A stretch of DNA of 5,447 nt, taken from assembly GCA_016182435.1 (NCBI GenBank), contig JACPGN010000215.1, positions 1-5,447 on the forward strand, read 5' to 3'. Origin of the DNA: Lentisphaerota bacterium. Its GTDB lineage: Bacteria; Verrucomicrobiota; Kiritimatiellia; JAAZAB01. The notes beneath the pieces are model-generated. The model saw nothing but the letters and a program-made list of their open reading frames with translations. It was not told the DNA's origin and ran no database searches. The translations under genes and the position numbers were made by a program. This document shows, piece by piece, positions 1-4,399 of the stretch (position 1 is the stretch's first letter; each line of letters starts with the position of its first letter).

Positions 1-471
1 AAAGAAGTCAAAAATGCGGATTTCATTTTCGGGCAGGTATGGTTCGGCGAGCGTGAGATAACTCTTGGCCCCCAGGAAGGAGCCGGCAACAATTTTTTGC
101 TCGAGCTGCGCAGCGCTCCATTTGGGCATTGAAAAAATGAGCGCTGGAAAATTATGACGCCGAGCCGCGCGCTCCACATAAGCATTAGCTACTTCATAAT
201 CATCATCCATCAGCATAGTGAACATGAGCGGCGTTACCGACTTCCCCGGAAACATAAGGGAATAGGTTTCGATTAGCTGCTCCACGGTATTTTCCGAAGC
301 CACGCGGTCCGGCCAGGACACCCGGCGGACCGGCTTCCTGGCGGCCGCGCTGACAAACTGTTTGCGCCAGACGTGGGTGTGAATATCAATGATTTTATCC
401 GGCAGCCAGCCGCCCAGGCGCTGCTCATAAAACTCATGGTCAACCGTTTTGACTTCAAATAATTGTTTCAT
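1..471 (-). CDS. Amidohydrolase-2 family (TIM-barrel metal-dependent hydrolase), C-terminus cut off by window edge
   Basis: The reading frame runs from ATG at 471 to the window edge with no stop (157 codons seen), so the C-terminal half lies outside. Near the N-terminus, residues 27-36 read IIDIHTHVWR. The Asp29-x-His31-x-His33 pattern at the end of a hydrophobic strand is the first metal-binding motif of the amidohydrolase superfamily. A later strand-like stretch, FLGAKSYL (residues 132-139), fits the barrel. The remaining metal ligands (further His and Asp) should lie downstream and cannot be checked. Amidohydrolase-2 proteins hydrolyse or decarboxylate small cyclic or carboxylated compounds, usually in the cytoplasm; no signal peptide is visible here. 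The substrate is unknown. It starts 27 bp after the URO-D-like stop with no Shine-Dalgarno sequence; the gap instead holds two ATAAGC repeats. It is probably the last gene seen of the same operon. Fold assignment is fairly secure, function is not. Confidence 0.82.
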   Translation of the reverse strand, partial: MKQLFEVKTVDHEFYEQRLGGWLPDKIIDIHTHVWRKQFVSAAARKPVRRVSWPDRVASENTVEQLIETYSLMFPGKSVTPLMFTMLMDDDYEVANAYVERAARRHNFPALIFSMPKWSAAQLEQKIVAGSFLGAKSYLTLAEPYLPENEIRIFDFF

Positions 472-498
472 GCTTATACTTTTAGCTTATGCGTTTTT

Positions 499-1578
499 TC
501 AGCCGCGATCCACCGACCAGCGTTCCGCATTCTTCAACAGGTCTCTGGCTTCCGCTTCCGTCCGGCAACCCGTGTTGATAAACAAACCTCTGGCGGAAAG
601 GTTGGCCAAGGCCGTTTCGACCTCATCGGCCCCGATGGAGATATGCAAATTTTTGCCGGCCTTTTGCACTTGCTTAAGCACAGCCATATAATGCAGCGGG
701 CTTGGTTTGCCCGCGCCGGGCAAAATCTGAATGGCCTGCAGGCGCGGCAGTTCGCACAACGCCTCCACGTGCCGGAAGGCCTCGACGCCGTCCACGTGGT
801 AGACGGTATGGTCAAGAAACTCCGTCTGCTTGCGTATGACGGGAAGGAACAGTTCGCGAAACATGTCGGGCCCGATGGCATAGGAAAAATCGTTATGGGC
901 CGCATAAAACCGGCCCGGCGACCAGAGAGAGAACCAGCACGTGGAGCCTTCGTCTGCCTCCCGGATGATTTCATAGAGGATGTCGTAATGTTCGCTCCAC
1001 ATATCCATTAAAAACTCCTCCGCCGCGTGAACCTGATCAGGTCGTTCCGCACAATCGAACAATAATCGTTCCGTTCCGCGCAAGGCCGCCAAGGTGTCGC
1101 CACAACCGCCGAGCGCGCCGATGGACACCAGGGACTTGCCCCGCGCCTCTTTAACGTGGCGGCGCAACGAATCGAGCGCAAAGCGGTAATTCCGGTCCGC
1201 CTTGTTAATCTTGAGATTCTGGAACTCAATATTCTCTCCCAGCAGAATTGGATTCCACCAACCCGTGGTAAAATCCAATTCAATCGGACACCCCAGAAAA
1301 GTCGGGATGGCCGTATGGCCAGGATACCCACCGTACCAGACCGGCAAAGCTTCCCCGCCATAAAACGTGTTGGACAAACCATACTCCTTTTGGGCGCTGA
1401 TCCAGTCAAGGTCATACCATTTCTGTCCGATAGTCTGCGCATCCGGCGGCGGGGTCGCCGGTGGATTCTTCTTCGGCGCCGTAACGGCCAGCGCGCAACG
1501 GCCGAAATATTCGTGCGCCCACCATGATCGGTAGCGCTGTTTTGTTTCTTCCCAGTCCGGTTTGTATAACAGATTCAT
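499..1578 (-). CDS. Uroporphyrinogen decarboxylase-like (URO-D superfamily) protein, not HemE
   Basis: A complete 359-residue protein, close to the usual URO-D length. It starts MNLLYKPDWEETKQRYRSWW, an aromatic-rich opening (KPDWEE...RYRSWWA) that I associate with URO-D-like proteins of PVC bacteria. The frame is open further upstream to 1848, but that part overlaps the preceding oxidoreductase and reads as low-quality Arg/Pro/Ser-rich sequence, so I chose ATG at 1578. Other landmarks are a Gly-rich loop GGCGDTLAALRG (157-168), FSYAIGPDMFRELFLPVI (231-248) and YHVDG (260-264). The last matches the strand-end His motif of the superfamily, but with Asp (D263) where corrinoid methyltransferases such as MtaA have the zinc-binding Cys. 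The RQAGR motif of haem-pathway HemE is absent. It is therefore unlikely to decarboxylate uroporphyrinogen; the substrate is unknown. It lies 34 bp after oxidoreductase A and 27 bp before the amidohydrolase. A good Shine-Dalgarno sequence sits at 1609-1612, which is too far from this ATG; see that entry. Confidence 0.85.
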   Translation of the reverse strand: MNLLYKPDWEETKQRYRSWWAHEYFGRCALAVTAPKKNPPATPPPDAQTIGQKWYDLDWISAQKEYGLSNTFYGGEALPVWYGGYPGHTAIPTFLGCPIELDFTTGWWNPILLGENIEFQNLKINKADRNYRFALDSLRRHVKEARGKSLVSIGALGGCGDTLAALRGTERLLFDCAERPDQVHAAEEFLMDMWSEHYDILYEIIREADEGSTCWFSLWSPGRFYAAHNDFSYAIGPDMFRELFLPVIRKQTEFLDHTVYHVDGVEAFRHVEALCELPRLQAIQILPGAGKPSPLHYMAVLKQVQKAGKNLHISIGADEVETALANLSARGLFINTGCRTEAEARDLLKNAERWSVDRG

Positions 1579-1608
1579 AGATTTCGAAAAGCGGCATAGG
1601 CATTTTTG

Positions 1609-1612
1609 TCCT
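1609..1612 (-). promoter_or_regulatory. Shine-Dalgarno AGGA overlapping the oxidoreductase A stop codon; misplaced for the URO-D-like start
   Basis: On the minus strand the text is TAAAGGACAAAAATG: the TAA stop of the upstream oxidoreductase runs straight into AGGA, followed five bases later by an ATG at 1603-1601. That ATG is not in the URO-D-like frame; it opens a 63-codon overlapping frame ending at 1412. The preferred URO-D-like ATG at 1578 is 30 bases from the AGGA and has no Shine-Dalgarno of its own. The site may load ribosomes by coupling, with re-initiation at 1578, or the 63-codon frame may be a short leader. No conserved features are visible in that short peptide, so I do not list it as a gene. 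Confidence 0.45.
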
Positions 1613-2869
1613 TTAGCGCCCGCGATACCCGATTTTCCGCCAGACGGCGCGGGAGAGGCGAAATTGCCGCCGGGTCGGCTTGATAAAGCCCAGGATACTC
1701 TGAGGCGGTTGGCCGGGGCCGGCATCTTCCGGGAAAGGCGACCAATGATCGTTTTCATATTTCCTGCGGATGGATTCCCTGCGGAAATCGGGGATTTCCA
1801 TCGGCGCGCCCTTCTCAAGGCAACTGCGCCAGCCCTGGATGCCGGCAATGGTCATATCCAGGGCGCGATAGACGTTCAAAAACGGCTGACGACCCGACCG
1901 GATAGCCTCGGCAAAGAAATAGTTGGTGAAAAAGTCGCCGCCGCCGTGGCCGGCCCGGCGGGCCTGATCGGCATGCGCTGGAAAATCGGGCGTGTAAATC
2001 TTTTCGGCTGCGTCCCCCTTCCGCAGGTCCCAGGGTTCATGCACGAGGCGCAATTTGCCCTGGCAGCCCTGCGTGCGCAGATTTTCCATCAAGCCCCGTG
2101 TGCCGTGCAGGCGATACCAGTTGCCATGCCCGCGGTAGCAGATGCCGTTGACGATGGTCACGGCGCCGTTACTCATGTGGCATAACATATGGAAGCCGAT
2201 ATCGGTCCGCTTGGTCCAATGGCGCTGTTCATCGGCCGGCGAATAGGGCACGCTCTGGGCATTGACGTATTCAGGCCGGGTTTCGGTGATGTACATAATG
2301 GGGGCCAGGGCATGGGTGCAATAATAGATGGTAGGGATAAAATTGCGCCAGTGGTTGCTGCCCGGCGAGATGGCCGCCACGGCGCGCGCGAGCATCGGAT
2401 GCATATACTCGCACTCGCCCATCTGGAACTCACCGATTTCACCGGAGCGATAAAGCCGCCGCATTTCCTGGTTGTAGGCAAAATAACAATAGTTTTCCGC
2501 CAGCAGGTAAATCTTCTTTGAGAGTTCCACGGCGTGCACCAGGGCCACGCCCTCAGCCAGGGTCTTGCAGGCCGAGGTTTCGCTCATGACGTGCAAGCCG
2601 CGCTTCAGCGCCTTAACGGCAAACGGCGCATGCTCATGAAAATAATTGGCGAGCACGACCGCATCCATGTCGTGTTCCAGGAAACGATCGTAATCGGTGT
2701 AGGTTCCAATCCCCGGAAAGCGCTTGCCCGCCTCCCTCAGTTTTTCCTTCCAGAAATCGCATAACGCCACCAACTCCATGCCTACGTACTTGGCGCTGTT
2801 GGCAAATGACATGCCCCGCCCCACCCCAATCACGCCAACCCGGATAGCCTTTGATGGACGTTTCTTCAT
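1613..2869 (-). CDS. Gfo/Idh/MocA family NAD(P)-dependent oxidoreductase A, GH109-like branch
   Basis: A complete 418-residue protein. The N-terminal Rossmann fold is shown by IRVGVIGVGRG (9-19, with the G15-x-G17-x-G19 dinucleotide loop) and an acidic end to the next strand (LVALCD, 33-38). The classical E-K-P motif is replaced by S96-E97-T98-S99-A-C. The C-terminal domain has AENYCYF (124-130), GECEYMHP (151-158), CTHALAP (184-190), GHGGGDFF (307-314) and VYRALDMT (333-340). In series these resemble the landmarks of GH109 enzymes (E-x-P-A, ENCCY, HGEGAYxHD, THGLGP, HGGMDF, DVYD), which use bound NAD to cleave glycosidic bonds by transient oxidation. That resemblance is from memory, not a search. 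There is no signal or Tat peptide, so it is cytoplasmic. It is a tandem paralogue of the next gene upstream (2956-4239); both end in an N-D-x-W...AGPGQP tail (N373-W376, A383-P388). Substrate unknown: a sugar, cyclitol or glycoside is likely. Confidence 0.88.
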   Translation of the reverse strand: MKKRPSKAIRVGVIGVGRGMSFANSAKYVGMELVALCDFWKEKLREAGKRFPGIGTYTDYDRFLEHDMDAVVLANYFHEHAPFAVKALKRGLHVMSETSACKTLAEGVALVHAVELSKKIYLLAENYCYFAYNQEMRRLYRSGEIGEFQMGECEYMHPMLARAVAAISPGSNHWRNFIPTIYYCTHALAPIMYITETRPEYVNAQSVPYSPADEQRHWTKRTDIGFHMLCHMSNGAVTIVNGICYRGHGNWYRLHGTRGLMENLRTQGCQGKLRLVHEPWDLRKGDAAEKIYTPDFPAHADQARRAGHGGGDFFTNYFFAEAIRSGRQPFLNVYRALDMTIAGIQGWRSCLEKGAPMEIPDFRRESIRRKYENDHWSPFPEDAGPGQPPQSILGFIKPTRRQFRLSRAVWRKIGYRGR

Positions 2870-2878
2870 GCGTGTTTT

Positions 2879-2884
2879 TCCCTT
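2879..2884 (-). promoter_or_regulatory. Ribosome binding site AAGGGA for oxidoreductase A
   Basis: AAGGGA on the minus strand lies nine bases before the ATG at 2869. It supports this start and independent translation initiation after the 86-bp gap. Confidence 0.6.
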
Positions 2885-2891
2885 AATTTAT

Positions 2892-2913
2892 GGAATTGAT
2901 CATGGATCATTCC
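2892..2913 (-). other. Bulged stem-loop ahead of oxidoreductase A
   Basis: GGAA-t-TGATC (2892-2901) pairs with GATCATTCC (2905-2913) around an ATG loop (2902-2904). This gives nine base pairs with one bulged T. It sits between the preceding GC hairpin and the ribosome binding site. It could be an operator-like dyad or an mRNA structure. It has no following T-tract, so it is not a terminator. No function can be assigned. Confidence 0.35.
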
Positions 2914-2933
2914 CGCCTGATACCGAATTACTT

Positions 2934-2952
2934 GCGGCGCTTCCCGCGCCGC
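2934..2952 (-). other. GC-rich stem-loop just after the oxidoreductase B stop
   Basis: A perfect seven-base-pair stem (GCGGCGC at 2934-2940 with GCGCCGC at 2946-2952) has a five-base loop. It begins three bases past the TAA stop at 2956-2958. In the direction of transcription it is followed by AAGTAATTCGG, not a U-run, so it is not a standard intrinsic terminator. An mRNA-stabilising or processing hairpin between two operon genes is plausible. Confidence 0.4.
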
Positions 2953-2955
2953 CCA

Positions 2956-4239
2956 TTAACCCTTCGATCGCGTGATGCCCTTGCGCCAGGCGTTGGCCTG
3001 CTGGCGATACAGCGAGTCCCGAATCTCGACTTTTTCCGTTGAACAACTGCTCGTTGGTTGTCCCGGACCGGCCTTTTTTGGATCCAGGCACCACCGGTCG
3101 TTCCGGTACCGGGCGCGCGCTTTTTTATCGCGCAGGTCCGGCACGTCCAGCGGAATATTGCCGTTGACGATGGACCGGTATCCCAGGGTGCCGGGAAGGG
3201 TCATATCCAGTCCTTGATAGACATCAATGATGCAACGGCCTTCCGGTTCGCCGCGGATGGCCGCCAGGAAATGATCCATCGTATAAAAATCGGACCCGCC
3301 ATGGCCGCCGATCATACGCGACAGACCGGAAGTCTTTGGGAACTCCGGCATATAATTCAGGTTTTGACTGTATTGCGGATGACCTTCGCGGTAGATATTG
3401 ACGCGATTGAAGAGGTCGCCCCAGCGATCGGTTTCCATCATGCCTTTCGAGCCGTAGATGGCGTACCAGATGGCTTCGGGCGCGCGCTTGAAGTTAGCCC
3501 AGGGCAGGACTTTCATTGTGGCACCGTTACTCATCTGGCAGACGATCACGGCGCCATCGGCCGAGCGGCAGCCAAACCGGCGCTTGTTGATATTGGGCGT
3601 TTCATAGGCCGTTACCCGCGTCGGCCGCGTGCCGGTGATGGTCATCACCGGGCCGATGGAGTGCGTGCAGTAAAACGTGGAAGGCACCCAGTTGCGCCAG
3701 TGGTTCTTCTCGCCGCGGGTGATCCGAATCCAGGTGCTTTCGCAATCGTGGACATATTCGCCCTCGCCGTGCAGAAACTCTCCGATTTCACCCTGGCGGT
3801 ACAACCTCCGCATCTCAAGCGTGCCGCGAAAGTAACAGTAATTCTCGGCATAGGCATAAACCTTACGGTTACGCTCGACCGCCTCGACCAATTGTACGGC
3901 CTCAGCCATCGTTTGGCAGGCCAGCACCTCGCTGCAGACATGGCGGCCGGAATCCAGCAGGCGTACAGCAAAAGGCGCATGCTCGGTGGCATAATTGGCC
4001 AGCACCACCGCATCCATGTCGTGCTGGATAAATTTATCGAAATCCGTGTAACAGGCGACCGTGACGTGGTTCTGCGCCGCGAGCGAACGGCAGCGTTTCA
4101 AAAGCGGCGCGCAGGCGTCGCAAACTGCCACCAGTTCCGCCTGGGGGTGCTGCGCCATAACCGCCACCATGGTAGATCCCCGCCCTGCTCCAAATATACC
4201 CACCCGAATCCGGCGGGTTCCGCGTTTTTTTGTTTTCAT
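2956..4239 (-). CDS. Gfo/Idh/MocA family NAD(P)-dependent oxidoreductase B, GH109-like branch
   Basis: A complete 427-residue protein, paralogous to oxidoreductase A directly downstream. The frame is open to an ATG at 4362, but the extra 41 codons lie inside a palindromic repeat. ATG at 4239 has a good TAGGGG ribosome binding site and is followed within ten residues by the Rossmann strand IRVGIFGAGRG (11-21), so it is the preferred start. The position of the E-K-P motif reads S103-E104-V105-L106-A-C. The C-terminal domain has AENYCYF (131-137), HGEGEYVHD (157-165), CTHSIGP (191-197), GGHGGSDF (311-318) and DVYQGLDMT (339-347). HGEGxYxHD, THxxGP and HGGxDF strongly recall GH109 NAD-dependent glycosidases, making this the more GH109-like of the pair. 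No signal peptide is seen, so it is cytoplasmic. Family membership is firm, the branch is likely, the substrate is unknown. It could instead be a simple sugar or cyclitol dehydrogenase. Confidence 0.88.
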   Translation of the reverse strand: MKTKKRGTRRIRVGIFGAGRGSTMVAVMAQHPQAELVAVCDACAPLLKRCRSLAAQNHVTVACYTDFDKFIQHDMDAVVLANYATEHAPFAVRLLDSGRHVCSEVLACQTMAEAVQLVEAVERNRKVYAYAENYCYFRGTLEMRRLYRQGEIGEFLHGEGEYVHDCESTWIRITRGEKNHWRNWVPSTFYCTHSIGPVMTITGTRPTRVTAYETPNINKRRFGCRSADGAVIVCQMSNGATMKVLPWANFKRAPEAIWYAIYGSKGMMETDRWGDLFNRVNIYREGHPQYSQNLNYMPEFPKTSGLSRMIGGHGGSDFYTMDHFLAAIRGEPEGRCIIDVYQGLDMTLPGTLGYRSIVNGNIPLDVPDLRDKKARARYRNDRWCLDPKKAGPGQPTSSCSTEKVEIRDSLYRQQANAWRKGITRSKG

Positions 4240-4243
4240 ATTT

Positions 4244-4254
4244 ACCCCTATCCC
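4244..4254. repeat. Left copy of an 11-bp imperfect direct repeat flanking the palindromic element
   Basis: ACCCCTATCCC here matches ACCCCTACCCC at 4389-4399 at 10 of 11 positions. This copy contains the ribosome binding site of oxidoreductase B and stops two bases before the left arm of the inverted repeat. It could be a decayed target duplication or a coincidence of two G-rich (minus strand) sites. Confidence 0.4.
4245..4250 (-). promoter_or_regulatory. Ribosome binding site TAGGGG for oxidoreductase B
   Basis: TAGGGG on the minus strand is followed by TAAAT and the ATG at 4239, a five-base spacing from the G-run. It decides the start against the longer frame that opens at 4362 inside the repeat element. 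Confidence 0.6.
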
Positions 4255-4256
4255 GA

Positions 4257-4384
4257 ATGGCGCTAAGTTAAGGACATTTTCCCCTGTAGACGGGGTCGGT
4301 GCCCCCTTAACTTTCGCAGAAACGGCCTCATCGAGGCCGTCTACAGCATGGATTTTTCTCAAAAAAGGCTTAACTTAGCGCCAT
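4257..4384. repeat. 128-bp nested inverted-repeat element (MITE- or REP-like) between two operon genes
   Basis: The outer arms are a perfect 16-bp inverted repeat: ATGGCGCTAAGTTAAG at 4257-4272 and its reverse complement at 4369-4384. Inside, CTGTAGACGG (4284-4293) pairs perfectly with CCGTCTACAG (4337-4346). A third motif, AAGTTAAGG (4265-4273), is repeated inverted at 4305-4313, so the AAGTTAAG word occurs three times. A short hairpin lies at 4322-4340. No protein is encoded. The element fills nearly all of the 153-bp gap, starting eight bases after the upstream TAG stop and ending 17 bases before the oxidoreductase B ATG. The architecture fits a small non-autonomous mobile or REP/BIME-like element. 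The mobilising enzyme is not in the window, and I cannot name a known family. Confidence 0.75.
4322..4340 (-). other. Strong stem-loop inside the inverted-repeat element
   Basis: ACGGCCTC (4322-4329) and GAGGCCGT (4333-4340) form a perfect eight-base-pair GC-rich stem with a three-base loop. On the transcribed strand it is followed by only TTT and then CTGCG, so it is at best a weak terminator. Its right arm shares bases 4337-4340 with the longer CCGTCTACAG arm, so the short and long pairings exclude each other. Confidence 0.5.
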
Positions 4385-4388
4385 GCCC

Positions 4389-4399
4389 ACCCCTACCCC
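4389..4399. repeat. Right copy of the 11-bp imperfect direct repeat flanking the palindromic element
   Basis: ACCCCTACCCC here pairs with ACCCCTATCCC at 4244-4254. It begins four bases beyond the right arm of the element and includes the TAG stop of the upstream URO-D-like gene (4393-4395). Read on the minus strand it gives GGGGTAGGGGT. Confidence 0.4.

Noticed and set aside
499..1578. Haem biosynthesis gene hemE
   Set aside because: The URO-D fold is recognisable, but the RQAGR motif is absent, the His-x-Asp-Gly motif is of another subfamily, and no tetrapyrrole genes are nearby.
1579..1848. Longer N-terminus for the URO-D-like protein from ATG 1848
   Set aside because: It would overlap the end of oxidoreductase A by over 230 bases and reads as Arg/Ser/Pro-rich out-of-frame sequence, whereas MNLLYKPDW looks like a genuine family start.
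1562..2185. A 207-codon plus-strand open frame opposite oxidoreductase A
   Set aside because: Antisense shadow of a well-supported gene, with no recognisable motifs and a composition expected from the reverse complement.
3058..4266. A 402-codon open frame on the plus strand opposite oxidoreductase B
   Set aside because: It lies wholly antisense to a gene with clear family motifs, its product has no recognisable domain, and such long antisense frames are common opposite GC-rich coding sequence.
4322..4340. Intrinsic terminator ending the first URO-D-like gene
   Set aside because: The stem is strong but is followed by only three T residues on the transcribed strand, and it is embedded in a larger repeat; termination cannot be claimed.
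4240..4362. Longer N-terminus for oxidoreductase B from ATG 4362
   Set aside because: These 41 codons are encoded by the palindromic element, show no family similarity, and a better start with a ribosome binding site exists at 4239.
4257..4384. CRISPR array or tRNA in the repeat-rich gap
   Set aside because: The repeats are inverted and nested, not regularly spaced direct repeats, and no cloverleaf or CCA-end pattern is present.
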